Source: CBDIDH01 sp965277595 (GTDB lineage: Bacteria > Planctomycetota > Planctomycetia > Isosphaerales > Isosphaeraceae). Taken from it: a stretch of DNA of 64,000 nucleotides. Position 1 is the stretch's first letter. Every line of letters starts with the position of its first letter. Under the pieces are notes generated by a model, which saw only the letters and a program-made list of their open reading frames with translations, made no database searches and was not told where the DNA came from. The translations under genes were made by a program, and so were the position numbers. The stretch covers positions 1,426,001 through 1,490,000 of the forward strand of contig CBDIDH010000002.1 of the NCBI GenBank assembly GCA_965277595.1, read 5' to 3'. This document shows positions 35,741 through 44,503 of this stretch, in pieces.

Positions 35741-36178
35741 TTACTTCAGGATCTCGGGTTCCTGAACCCCGATATGCAGGGTGACGCCTTCGACCTCGGT
35801 GACCGCGGCGGCGAGCTTGAGCACCTCGCCGTGCGGGACGCCGCCGTCGGCCTGAACAACGACCTTGCGTCGGCCTTCGCGAAGGCCGTCGGCCACGGCC
35901 TTTTTCACCTGGTCGAGCGTCGCGGTCATGCCGCCGCCGTTGCCCAGCAAGACTTTCGGCTCCGCCCCCGGAGCCGTGGGCCTGAGCATTGTCAGAAACG
36001 TCGCCGCGGACTCTTCCACTCCGACTCCGTGCCTCGCCGCGGGCACGTCCACTTTCTCGCCGCCGCTCATCTGGACGGAGAAGAGCATGAACGTCATGAG
36101 CTGAAACACGACGTCGACCATCGGCGTCATGTCGATGTGTTCGTCGCGGTCGTCGTTGGCCTGGCGTCTCAGGAGCAT
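35741..36178 (-). CDS. ExbD/TolR family biopolymer transport protein
   Basis: 145 residues, usual length. One helix at 15-35 with the conserved Asp (IDMTPMVDVVFQLMTFMLF), then a periplasmic domain (KVVVQADGGVPHGEVLKLA). It is an inner-membrane partner of the ExbB-like protein encoded at 36876-37571. AAGGG precedes the ATG by about 8 bases. The next gene, the longer ExbD, starts 20 bases away. Two ExbD copies per ExbB may allow a heteromeric stator. Confidence 0.92.
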   Translation of the reverse strand: MLLRRQANDDRDEHIDMTPMVDVVFQLMTFMLFSVQMSGGEKVDVPAARHGVGVEESAATFLTMLRPTAPGAEPKVLLGNGGGMTATLDQVKKAVADGLREGRRKVVVQADGGVPHGEVLKLAAAVTEVEGVTLHIGVQEPEILK

Positions 36179-36209
36179 CGGGGCGCCCTTAATCCTGATT
36201 TTCTAGAAA

Positions 36210-36788
36210 TCAGCAGTTAACCGCTGCTCCGAGGCCATGAAAGAGGACGCTCGATTTCATAGTGATTTGAAGCGGATACGGCGACTGTTTTCGAGGGTTA
36301 ATGTTGTAAAGGAAATTCCTGATCTTTTCATCATTTGAACACAAGAGGGTTCGTATAATCCCCGCCTCCATAGATTTCCTGATTGATTCACTTTCAAAAG
36401 TTGGAGCCAGAAAATAGCGAAACGATTTGTAAATTTTATCGAGTTGGGCCTGATATTTGGAGTAGTCGTATGAAAATTCCTGGCGAGTAGGCGTCTCAGT
36501 CACGACCCGCCTGCCCTGAGCGAATTGATCCGGATCGACCATCTCTCGGCTTCGTTTTGATTGATCATTGAACCTCCCTCCGTAACTCCAAGCTGTGCCT
36601 GCTCTCAAAGGACGTTCCCGAAAATTAACTCCAGTCTCGCCGACATAGTTAATGAGGTAGCCTCCCTCATGCTCAATGGTCAGCAAGTACAAGCCGCTCA
36701 AGTCAAATAAGTTAGGTTCGCTTGGAGAAAAAGCTGGCGGCCTGGGATTGATCAAAAACGGACCTTTCCATTCTAAATCTATCGCCAT
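36210..36788 (-). CDS. GIY-YIG-like hypothetical protein in AT-rich DNA
   Basis: 192 residues from the ATG at 36788, chosen because GGGAG lies 9 bases upstream. SGLYLLTIEHEGGYLINYVGE is a good match to the GIY-YIG start (GLY ... YVG), followed by FRERPLRAGTA, where catalytic Arg is expected. A helical C-terminal half ends with ESESIRKSMEAGIIRTLLCS, in the place of the family's conserved Glu (not certain which). The DNA is clearly richer in A+T than its neighbours, suggesting recent acquisition. It splits an ExbB-ExbD operon, 31 bases before the ExbD gene and 87 bases after ExbB. Confidence 0.65.
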   Translation of the reverse strand: MAIDLEWKGPFLINPRPPAFSPSEPNLFDLSGLYLLTIEHEGGYLINYVGETGVNFRERPLRAGTAWSYGGRFNDQSKRSREMVDPDQFAQGRRVVTETPTRQEFSYDYSKYQAQLDKIYKSFRYFLAPTFESESIRKSMEAGIIRTLLCSNDEKIRNFLYNINPRKQSPYPLQITMKSSVLFHGLGAAVNC

Positions 36789-36875
36789 CCTACTATTCTC
36801 CCTTGGTTCGAGGTCGGCCTCGGGCGCTGCGTTGGTGGTCAATGATTTCCGGGTCAATAATCATCAGCCTCCCTC

Positions 36876-37571
36876 TCAATTCCTCGGCAAGACGGCCCTG
36901 ACGGCTCCCGATCGGGTGCCTCCGGGATTCTTCTGCGCGGCGGGCTCCACCTCTTCAAGGGCATCGATGAAATCTTGAAGCTGGCGCTCGGTTCGGTCTC
37001 GAAGTCGTCGAAGCTTGGCGTGGATGTCGTTGCCTAAAATCATCATCGGAGTGGCAATCAGCAGGCCAGAGCCGGTCGCCCAGAGCGCCAGGCTGATGTC
37101 GGCGGCCAGGGCGGTCGGATTCACTTTTTCCGAACCGCCGATCCGGCCGAAGGCGCCGATCATGCTGGCAACCGTGCCAAGAAGGCCGAGCAAGGGACCC
37201 ATCCGGACGATCGTCGAGATCGACGCCAGGCGGTTTTCCATCCCGGCGATGATCTCGGTGTGGAACTCCATGACGATGATCTGCTTGACCTTGGCAATTC
37301 CCTTGTCTCGATTTTTCAGGGCGACGGCCATCAGTTGCGCCAACGCCGAATGCCACCATGCCGGGTCCTGACAGGCGGCGGCGGCGGCCTCAAACTTGCC
37401 GGCCTTGATCAACTCGCGGACGCGGTCGGTCAAGGGTTTGCCGTCGACGAGCGATTTCTTGCCGAGGTTTCTATAGAGTAAAATGGCATTGTAGACGCCC
37501 CAGACGGCCAGAACCGCGAGGGTCGCGTAAATGACATAGCCGAAGGCGTCGATAATTTTGGTAATTTTCAT
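36876..37571 (-). CDS. ExbB/TolQ/MotA family proton channel protein
   Basis: 231 residues. Three membrane helices: about 10-30 (DAFGYVIYATLAVLAVWGVY), 119-140 and 155-178. The signature GPLLGLLGTVASMIGAFGRIG, followed by ALWATGSGLLIATPMMILGND, is the MotA/TolQ/ExbB core. It forms the proton-conducting inner-membrane complex with the ExbD proteins encoded further along the same strand. The GIY-YIG-like gene interrupts the pair. The outer-membrane substrate of this energising complex is not encoded in the block. Confidence 0.94.
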   Translation of the reverse strand: MKITKIIDAFGYVIYATLAVLAVWGVYNAILLYRNLGKKSLVDGKPLTDRVRELIKAGKFEAAAAACQDPAWWHSALAQLMAVALKNRDKGIAKVKQIIVMEFHTEIIAGMENRLASISTIVRMGPLLGLLGTVASMIGAFGRIGGSEKVNPTALAADISLALWATGSGLLIATPMMILGNDIHAKLRRLRDRTERQLQDFIDALEEVEPAAQKNPGGTRSGAVRAVLPRN

Positions 37572-37826
37572 GAGGCAGGTCTCGGTCGCCGCGCATGGGG
37601 TCGTTCGGCGCGCGGGGCTCGGTCTGGCCCTCGCGTCGTTCGTATTGTGGCCCGCGGGTTACCCGTCTCGCAAGGGCGCGGCCGCGTCCGATACCTTGTC
37701 AGGGGCGTCCGGGCGCGGCACAATGCGTCCGATCGGTCAACCGGAAGCCGACACTCGCGGTCGAGCATGCCAGGAAGTGTCGGCACGTTTCCGAGTGAAC
37801 AACCGCGAAACCCAGAGTCTTCGCCC

Positions 37827-38693
37827 ATGCCGCGAACCGTGCTGATCGTCGACGACGAACGCGACGTCAACGACATGCTGGCGGCGCTGATCAAGGCGCG
37901 AGACTTCTCGTCGGTCCAGATTTACACAGGCTCACAGGTCGCCGCCGCCGTCTCCGAATTCAGGCCCGACCTGATCTTGCTTGACCTCATGCTTCCCGAC
38001 CTCGACGGTTTCGCCGTCTGCGATCAACTCAAACGGAACCGCGAGACGAACCTGATTCCGGTCATCATGGTCACGGCCCTGAACGAGCCGCACCATCGCG
38101 CCTCGGGCATTCGGGTCGGCGCCAACGGCTATCTTTCCAAGCCGTTCACCCCTAATCAACTCTTTGACGCCATTGACAAGGCGATGGCCTGGCGCAAGGA
38201 GCACGAACAACTCGGCACCGAACGCGAGATCAACTTCGACATTCGGAGTGAGGTCACGTACTTATCGCAGGCCAATGACCTGCTCTCGGACCTCTTCGCG
38301 CATACGCCGCTGACCGAGCGTCAGATCAAGGATCTTCGCCAGGTTGTCATGGAGATGGGGGGCAACGCGATCGAGTGGGGCCACCGCAAGAACGCGGACC
38401 TCGTCCTGACGATCGTCTATCGGATCAGCCACGACGCGGTCACCCTGATCATTCGCGACCAGGGGCCCGGCTTCAATCCTCGCAAGCTCCCTCATGCCGC
38501 GTCGGATGACGATCCGATCGGACACCTCGACATTCGCAACGACCTCGGCATTCGCGAAGGGGGCTTCGGGATCATGCTCGCCAAGGGCCTCGTCGACGAA
38601 TTCCACTACAACGAACGCGGCAACGAGGTCACGCTCATCAAGCGCTTTGATCCCAACCGTAAGTCCAATTCACCCGCCCCGGGCCAGGGCTGA
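37827..38693 (+). CDS. response regulator receiver fused to RsbW-like ATPase/serine kinase
   Basis: 288 residues. A CheY-like receiver (1-120) with VLIVDDERD, phosphoacceptor Asp in LILLDLMLPDLDG and the Lys motif LSKPFTPNQ. A linker helix precedes an HATPase_c_2 domain (about 150-275): DLRQVVMEMGGNAIEWGHRK (N-box), VTLIIRDQGPGFNP (G1) and GIREGGFGIMLAKGLVDEF (G2), like anti-sigma kinases RsbW/SpoIIAB. Phosphorylation may control a partner-switching module. No sigma, anti-anti-sigma or kinase is adjacent, so partners are elsewhere. The start at 37827 begins the receiver; a longer frame from 37647 is non-conserved. Confidence 0.9.
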   Translation: MPRTVLIVDDERDVNDMLAALIKARDFSSVQIYTGSQVAAAVSEFRPDLILLDLMLPDLDGFAVCDQLKRNRETNLIPVIMVTALNEPHHRASGIRVGANGYLSKPFTPNQLFDAIDKAMAWRKEHEQLGTEREINFDIRSEVTYLSQANDLLSDLFAHTPLTERQIKDLRQVVMEMGGNAIEWGHRKNADLVLTIVYRISHDAVTLIIRDQGPGFNPRKLPHAASDDDPIGHLDIRNDLGIREGGFGIMLAKGLVDEFHYNERGNEVTLIKRFDPNRKSNSPAPGQG

Positions 38694-38741
38694 CCGCCGC
38701 GCCTCGGATTCTCGAAACTCAGAAAGAAGAACAAGGACGTT

Positions 38742-38775
38742 GAGGAAGGATCAGGATTTCACCCGATCCTTCCTC
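38742..38775. terminator. convergent hairpin terminator
   Basis: GAGGAAGGATC (38742-38752) and GATCCTTCCTC (38765-38775) form a perfect 11-base stem with a 12-base loop, followed by GATCTCTTTCTC. It sits between the receiver-ATPase gene and the enolase gene, which converge. Confidence 0.75.
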
Positions 38776-38792
38776 GATCTCTTTCTCCCTGC

Positions 38793-40097
38793 TCACTTCT
38801 TCAGGGTCGAGACCCCGAAGACGGCCGAGGCACCCAGTTCGTCCTCGATCCGCAAAAGCTGGTTGTACTTGGCGATCCGGTCCGACCGCGAGGCGCTTCC
38901 GGTCTTGATCTGACCGCAATTCGTCGCCACGGCGATGTCGGCGATCGTGGAATCCTCGGTCTCGCCCGACCGGTGGCTCATCACGGCCGTGTAACCGGCG
39001 CGCTGGGCCATCTCGACGGCTTCGAGCGTCTCGGTCAGGGTGCCGATCTGGTTGACCTTGATCAAAATGCTGTTGCAGCAACCCTTGGCGATGCCGTCCT
39101 TGAGCCGCTTCGTGTTCGTCACGAAGAAGTCGTCGCCGACGATCTGACACCGGTTACCGATCGCCCTGGTCATCTTCTGGTAGCCGTCCCAGTCGTCCTG
39201 GTCGAGAGGATCTTCGATCGAGAGGATCGGGTACTTGTCGATCCATGCGCTGAAAAGCTCGATCATCTGATCGGCCGAAAAGAGCTTGTCCGGGGCCGAC
39301 TTCCAGAACTTGTACCCCTTCTTTCCTCCCTCGTCGAAGAGTTCGGAACTGGCGCAATCCAGGGCGATGGCGAAATCGGCGTCGCGGCCGGCCTTGTACC
39401 CCGCCTTGTCGACGGCGTCGAGGATGAACTTGATGGACTCCTCGTTGTCGAGGTTGGGGGCGAACCCCCCTTCATCGCCGACGTTCGTATTATGTCCGGC
39501 CTTCTTGAGCACGCTCTTGAGCGTGTGAAAGACCTCGGCGACCATCCTGATCCCTTCCGAGAAGGTCTTGGCCCCGATGGGCATGACCATGAACTCCTGG
39601 AAGTCGATCTTGTTGTCGGCGTGCTTGCCGCCGTTGATGATGTTGGCCATCGGCACGGGCAAGACCCGGGCGTTGACGCCGCCGATGTAGCGGTAGAGCG
39701 GCAGGCCGCGACTGGCCGCCGCCGCCTTGGCCGCGGCCAGGCTGACGCCAAGAATGGCGTTGGCTCCAAGCCTTCCCTTGTTCTCGGTGCCGTCGGCGGC
39801 GATCATCGCCAGGTCAAGGCCGACCTGATCGGCCGGGTCGCGGCCAATAACGACCTTGGCCAGCTCGTTGTTGGTGTTGGCGACGGCCTTGGTCACCCCT
39901 CGGCCCAGGTAACGCGTCTTGTCGCCGTCGCGAAGTTCGACCGCCTCATAAATTCCGGTGCTCGCGCCCGAGGGGACCGCGGCGCGGCCGAGGGTGCCGT
40001 CGGCCAGGATCACGTCAACCTCGACGGTCGGGTTGCCTCGGCTGTCGAGGATCTCGCGGGCGCGGACGGATGCGATCGCGGCAGGATGAGTGCTCAT
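38793..40097 (-). CDS. eno: enolase (phosphopyruvate hydratase)
   Basis: 434 residues, usual length. Converts 2-phosphoglycerate to phosphoenolpyruvate in glycolysis. N-terminal REILDSRGNPTVEVDV, catalytic Glu in GDEGGFAPN, SIEDPLDQDDWDGY with the metal-binding Asp, and the signature MSHRSGETEDST with the catalytic-lysine region nearby. The start at 40097 gives the usual MSTHPAAIASVRARE. It is not linked to other glycolytic genes here. Spacing to the receiver-ATPase gene is 99 bases with the terminator between. Confidence 0.97.
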   Translation of the reverse strand: MSTHPAAIASVRAREILDSRGNPTVEVDVILADGTLGRAAVPSGASTGIYEAVELRDGDKTRYLGRGVTKAVANTNNELAKVVIGRDPADQVGLDLAMIAADGTENKGRLGANAILGVSLAAAKAAAASRGLPLYRYIGGVNARVLPVPMANIINGGKHADNKIDFQEFMVMPIGAKTFSEGIRMVAEVFHTLKSVLKKAGHNTNVGDEGGFAPNLDNEESIKFILDAVDKAGYKAGRDADFAIALDCASSELFDEGGKKGYKFWKSAPDKLFSADQMIELFSAWIDKYPILSIEDPLDQDDWDGYQKMTRAIGNRCQIVGDDFFVTNTKRLKDGIAKGCCNSILIKVNQIGTLTETLEAVEMAQRAGYTAVMSHRSGETEDSTIADIAVATNCGQIKTGSASRSDRIAKYNQLLRIEDELGASAVFGVSTLKK

Positions 40098-40797
40098 CGG
40101 TGCGTCAACACTCCAAAATCTCGGTCGTGCGCGGGGCGGGGTCTTCCCGCGCCGCAGAAGTATCGGCGGGCCGCGGGACGTCGTTGGGCCTGGATTGGCC
40201 CGTTCGCGTCCGTTCGATCAGCCCCGTCCGATCGTCGGTCGGGGGGAGAGTGCGCACCGTTCCTAGGAAAAAGGGACGCCGGTACGCTCCCTGGCAAGCT
40301 AACAGGACGCCCGCCCCTTCGGAAAGGGCAAACCGCATCCTCGGGACTCTTTCCGTCGAATCGGCGTCAGATCCGACCTGGACGTCTGGCCCTTTTTGAG
40401 AGCGTCGCCCACGGTTTCGGATCATTTGTATTCAGCGCGAGGCGGTCCCGCCCCCCGGTCTTGCGCGGAAGGGCCTGGCGGGTAGCTGTCTCCTCCGGAG
40501 AGGCGGAGACCGCCGCGCGTTGTGGCGTCGCGGTGCCAGTTCTTGATGACGTACACCCCGATGACCAGCAGCGGGGAGAACGCGCGGGTCGAGACCCCTA
40601 CTTTCAACAAGGCGGGGTCGCGGCCCGGACGTTCTCAAAGGACGCTGACTTGAAAGCTCGGGTGTCTGAAATAGAAAAAGGGGGCAATAATCGGTCAGAC
40701 CGTGGTGAGGTTGTCGGCTTGTGACAGCCAGCCGTCGTCCCGGCCCCTAGGTTATCGGCGCGGGGGGCACCCGGCTTGACAGGGGAAGCGGTCGAAA
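40098..40797. other. 700-base intergenic spacer, no convincing gene
   Basis: The frames of 60-110 codons on both strands show low-complexity Arg/Gly/Pro sequence and no ribosome sites. One (40422-40610, minus, from TTG) contains a short hydrophobic stretch (FSPLLVIGVYVI) but is weak. No repeat or hairpin of note. The enolase promoter must lie at the left part of this spacer. Confidence 0.5.
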
Positions 40798-41556
40798 TCA
40801 CCCCCCAGGGGTCTCGATCGCCCGCAACAGCGGCACAACGTATTTCCTCAGAAACGCCGGACTGTCCGGCCCGACGTGTCCGCCAAGATACCCGGTAGAC
40901 GCCATCATTGGCCGCCAGCGCACCTGCCTGAGCTTGGCATACTGCGCCTTCTGCCCGGCTGTCTCCTTCGCCGCGGTCTGAAACCCGACCAGCCCCGCGC
41001 TCACCGATTTGATCCGATCGATCGTGCCGAAGATCCGGGTTCCCGCGCCGAGCACGAAAACATCCAGCGGCGACCAGAACACGACCATCTCCCGGCCGAC
41101 TCCCGTCAAGGCCCGCGTCAAGTCGTAACGCGGCGAGAGCGCGGGCGAGATCAGGACGGCGACGTCAACGGCCCCCTCGCCCAGGGCTTCCAGGGCCTTG
41201 ACGACGAGACCGGTTCCGCCCGACTTGCCGACGAGAAAGACGGGAGCCCCGGGCTTCTCGGCTCGAAACGCGTTGACCTCGTCGGCGATCAGTTTGGCCT
41301 TGGTGTCGCGATTCTCGGCGTTCGTCAGATCGGCGTGCCAGCGTCCGAAACCGTGCCCCCAGGGGACGACCTTGACGACGAACGGCAGTTTCTCCGCCCC
41401 CATCACGTACCGCAAGGCCGTGCCGCAGAGGTCCAGGCCGCCGACGCCATCGGCGACGAGCACGAGGCCCCAGCCCTCGCCCCCCTCCGACATCTCGGGC
41501 GGCTCGCCGTAAACGGCCTTGAACATCTTCTTGACGAGTCGCGAGTACACCATCAT
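40798..41556 (-). CDS. alpha/beta hydrolase-like protein
   Basis: 252 residues. The nucleophile elbow fits GxSxG (FLVGKSGGTGLVV, Ser near residue 119), after a strand-turn-helix core (GLVLVADGVGGLDLCGTALR). An HxD/His near the end (YLGGHVGPD) can serve as the catalytic His. No signal peptide, so cytosolic. Substrate unknown. The start has two in-frame ATGs (41556, 41553) without a strong ribosome site. It is divergent from the DUF2585 gene across 160 bases. Confidence 0.72.
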   Translation of the reverse strand: MMVYSRLVKKMFKAVYGEPPEMSEGGEGWGLVLVADGVGGLDLCGTALRYVMGAEKLPFVVKVVPWGHGFGRWHADLTNAENRDTKAKLIADEVNAFRAEKPGAPVFLVGKSGGTGLVVKALEALGEGAVDVAVLISPALSPRYDLTRALTGVGREMVVFWSPLDVFVLGAGTRIFGTIDRIKSVSAGLVGFQTAAKETAGQKAQYAKLRQVRWRPMMASTGYLGGHVGPDSPAFLRKYVVPLLRAIETPGG

Positions 41557-41718
41557 GCTCGCAGTTTACGCCCTCCGACCGTTGTCGACTAGCGGCAACC
41601 GCGAGAGCCTCGCGGTTCGTCTCTTGCTTCCGATTTTCTTCGCCCGGGACGAGAAACGTGGATACCATCCAACTCGGCGACCGATCCTCTCGCGATCCGA
41701 TCCGACGTGGAGGTGTCG

Positions 41719-42336
41719 ATGCTCTCCCCTTTCGACAAAACACGGAAGGCCGACGCGGTTGATGACGTCGCAAGGCCGATCTTCGGCCTCTGGACGGCGC
41801 TGGCGATCGTGGCGATTTTCGGGCTCACGATCGTCGCGCTTCGCGTCGAGTGTCAGCGCTGGTGGTGCCGTTGCGGACGACTCTCGGTCTGGTCGGGAGA
41901 CATCCACGGCGAGCACAACTCGCAGCACCTGGTTGACCCGTACAGTTTCACGCATGCCCTTCACGGCTTCCTCTTTTACGCCCTGCTTCGTCCGTTCGCC
42001 AAAAGACTGAAAGCCCACGCTCGGTTGGTTCTGGCTTTGTTTCTGGAAATGCTCTGGGAAGTTGCCGAGAACTCCGACGCGGTGATCGAACGTTATCGGA
42101 GCGCAACCATCGCACTCGGCTATTCGGGCGACAGTGTCTTGAACTCGCTCGGCGATATCGCCTCATGTGGCGTGGGGTATCTGCTGGCGACCCGGCTTCC
42201 GGCCCGCTGGTCGATCTTCCTGTTTTTCCTGGTTGAAGCCGTTTTGCTCGTCGTTTACCGCGATGGCTTCGTTTTGAACGTCCTGATGCTGTTGCATCCG
42301 ATCGGCGCCGTCAAAGCCTGGCAGATGGGGCATTAA
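41719..42336 (+). CDS. DUF2585 / UPF0314 membrane protein
   Basis: 205 residues with about five membrane helices (23-45, 90-110, 125-142 and two at the end). The conserved loop is WSGDIHGEHNSQHLVDPYSF, then THALHGFLFYALL, with many His, Asp and Ser residues suggestive of a catalytic or metal site; LEMLWEVAENSD follows in the next helix. The family is widespread and unassigned. GGAGG at 41709-41713 is 5 bases before the ATG at 41719. Downstream gene is convergent. Confidence 0.85.
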   Translation: MLSPFDKTRKADAVDDVARPIFGLWTALAIVAIFGLTIVALRVECQRWWCRCGRLSVWSGDIHGEHNSQHLVDPYSFTHALHGFLFYALLRPFAKRLKAHARLVLALFLEMLWEVAENSDAVIERYRSATIALGYSGDSVLNSLGDIASCGVGYLLATRLPARWSIFLFFLVEAVLLVVYRDGFVLNVLMLLHPIGAVKAWQMGH

Positions 42337-42408
42337 GCCAGCGGCCCGCATCTCAACGTGAGGGGCAAATGGCCACCCGAGCCTTGAGGCGAAATGAATC
42401 TCGGTCTG

Positions 42409-44226
42409 CTACGATGAGGGACAACGGATAAGTTGTTGTGGCGAAATCCCTAACGCGGCTGGCGACTCGGCGACGACGGGACCGTCAATCGACCTGAGCA
42501 AGACCAGCGCGTTTCGGTGCATTCCGCGTTCGCGGTAAACAGGCTCGGCAAGGCCGGTCAGCGACCGGGCGAACAAATCATAATAGGCGTCGCGGATCAG
42601 AAAATACGACGAGGCGCGGTCGCCTCGACGGAGCCAGGAAAGAAGAATCTGCCGCTGAGCGTCAATGCGCTTCGCCGGATCGCGCTCGTACCGGCGGGCT
42701 CGCATGGCCTCGATGGTCTCGTAGGTGTCGTTGTATTCGGGACGAGAGCCGGGGATCGCCACAAGGTCGCGGCCGTGAAGATAGAACCATAAACCCTCGT
42801 CGATCTCGCGGAAGAACATGACGGTGCGAGTTTCGGCCGGAAGCAGACGTTCCATCGCCTCGGCCAGCGAGCGATGTCCGCGCCGGGCGTTCTCGACTGG
42901 AGCCATCGCTCCGTAACCGACCAGCACGAGAACCGCCGCCGCCCCGACCAGAGGCGCCAGGGCCATTGCGTCGGCCCCGCGACGCCAGGCCAGGGCGCTG
43001 AGGATCACCGAGCCCGCCAGAACCAACGCCACGACCGCGACCCAGCCCGAAAGGTCGGGAGCCAGCCGCCAGGCGACGAACGGCGCCACCGCCGATCCGA
43101 CAAACAGGCCGACCCAGTGCGTTTGCAAGACGGTTCGCGCCAGCCTTCCGCCGGGCCTCGATCCGCGAGCAAGGCGGGTCAAACGAACCCATTCCACCCC
43201 GCAAAGCAAGGCCGCGCCAGGCAAACACGGAAGGAAATAGCTCGGCTTGGCGACCGACCAGAGGCCGAAGATCGCCAGGTTTCCCGCCGCCCACCACCAG
43301 GCGAACCAGGCGGCGGGCCGTGCCCGATCCTTCCGAAACGGCGAGGCCAGCGCGAGCGTTCCGACGATCGCCCAGGGAGCAGTCATCCACGGCCAGTCGG
43401 CGGCGATTGGAAGCCGTCGGCGTGGGTGCGGAATGCCCGAGGCGCCGGTCTTCTGGCCCATCTCCAGAAGCCAGACCTTCAAGGCGTTCGGATCGGTCGC
43501 CAGCACCGGGAGCGGCCAGCAGAGCGAAAGCACGAGAAAGATCGCCAGGCCCCGGCCATCGGCCAGCAGCGCCAGGCCCCCGCGCAGCCGACCTCTACAG
43601 GCAAGGTAAGGCACGAGCGTCACCGCGACGACGGCCACGACGATCGGCCCCTTGCAGAGCATGCCAAGGCCCATCGCGGCGTAAAAGAGGAGGTTCCAGC
43701 CCCTCGGACCCGGCACGGAATCGGCCCCCTGGGCGTGAAGCCGACGATGCGCGGCAAAGAGAGCGAGCGTCGTGAAGAAGGCGAGCGGACCGTCGTTGCC
43801 CGCCTGGCGAAGCTCGGCGACGAAGAACCCCATTGACGTCAAGACAAGAGCCGCCGAGAGCCCCGCCGATCGCCCTCCGATGCGCGATCCGAGACCATAC
43901 ACCAGCGCCACCATGCCCAACGCCGACGCCGCGCCCGGCAGGCGGACGATCCACTCGTCGCGGCGTCCCGTCAACGCGATCAAGGCGGCGATCGACCAGC
44001 GGGGCAGGGGGGGCTTCTCCAGCCTCGGCCTGCCTTGAAGCCGGGCGACAAGCCAGTGGTGATGATCGATCGTGTCCATCGCCTCGGCCGAGGCCCTTTG
44101 CTCGCGCTTGCCCCAGAGGTCCACCGATCCCAACGCACCGAGAAAGACCGTTCCGGCCAGAACCGCGACGATCATCTCCGGCCACAGCGTTTTCGCGTGG
44201 AAGTTGGACCCCGCCAATACCGGCAT
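42409..44226 (-). CDS. ArnT/PMT-like membrane glycosyltransferase
   Basis: 605 residues. The start at 44226 is set by GGGAGGG about 6 bases upstream. At least ten membrane helices. The first periplasmic loop (residues about 45-75: LWGKREQRASAEAMDTIDHH, LVARLQGRPRLEKPPLP) is the PMT/ArnT-type substrate loop, with EKPPLPRW matching the usual KPPL. These enzymes move a sugar from a polyprenyl-phosphate donor to lipid A or another acceptor outside the inner membrane. The acceptor is unknown. A heptamer hairpin follows the start region upstream. Confidence 0.82.
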   Translation of the reverse strand: MPVLAGSNFHAKTLWPEMIVAVLAGTVFLGALGSVDLWGKREQRASAEAMDTIDHHHWLVARLQGRPRLEKPPLPRWSIAALIALTGRRDEWIVRLPGAASALGMVALVYGLGSRIGGRSAGLSAALVLTSMGFFVAELRQAGNDGPLAFFTTLALFAAHRRLHAQGADSVPGPRGWNLLFYAAMGLGMLCKGPIVVAVVAVTLVPYLACRGRLRGGLALLADGRGLAIFLVLSLCWPLPVLATDPNALKVWLLEMGQKTGASGIPHPRRRLPIAADWPWMTAPWAIVGTLALASPFRKDRARPAAWFAWWWAAGNLAIFGLWSVAKPSYFLPCLPGAALLCGVEWVRLTRLARGSRPGGRLARTVLQTHWVGLFVGSAVAPFVAWRLAPDLSGWVAVVALVLAGSVILSALAWRRGADAMALAPLVGAAAVLVLVGYGAMAPVENARRGHRSLAEAMERLLPAETRTVMFFREIDEGLWFYLHGRDLVAIPGSRPEYNDTYETIEAMRARRYERDPAKRIDAQRQILLSWLRRGDRASSYFLIRDAYYDLFARSLTGLAEPVYRERGMHRNALVLLRSIDGPVVAESPAALGISPQQLIRCPSS

Positions 44227-44334
44227 CGCGCGCCCTCCCTGGCCTGACCTGGCCCGATCGTGCTTCCGCCGCGGCAAAATACCCAGGATGCCCTCATCCG
44301 GCAAGCCAGGCTCAGGGCTCTTTCCTTCTCAAAT

Positions 44335-44407
44335 GATGACCAAGGACCAATGACCGATGACCGAGGAATTTCCGGCCTTGGTCCTCGGTCATTGGTCCTT
44401 GGTCATG
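44335..44407. repeat. inverted heptamer array with long stem
   Basis: The left arm is GATGACC, AAGGACC, AATGACC, GATGACC (44335-44362). The right arm is GGTCCTC, GGTCATT, GGTCCTT, GGTCATG (44380-44407). The reverse complement of the right arm reads CATGACC, AAGGACC, AATGACC, GAGGACC, so 26 of 28 bases pair. It lies between two leftward genes and could form one large hairpin. Confidence 0.9.
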
Positions 44408-44503
44408 TATTGAGAAAGAAACAGCTCTGAAGCCAGGCCATTACGCTGTCCTGTTTGCTGGGTTCGTTTTGAAAAAGTGACCCCATTTCGAGCCGCCTGG
44501 CGG

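Noticed and set aside
40422..40610. 62-codon minus frame with a short hydrophobic stretch
   Set aside because: TTG start, no ribosome site, low-complexity tail.
38973..40724. 583-codon plus-strand ORF opposite enolase
   Set aside because: Enolase is unmistakable on the minus strand; the plus frame is a shadow.
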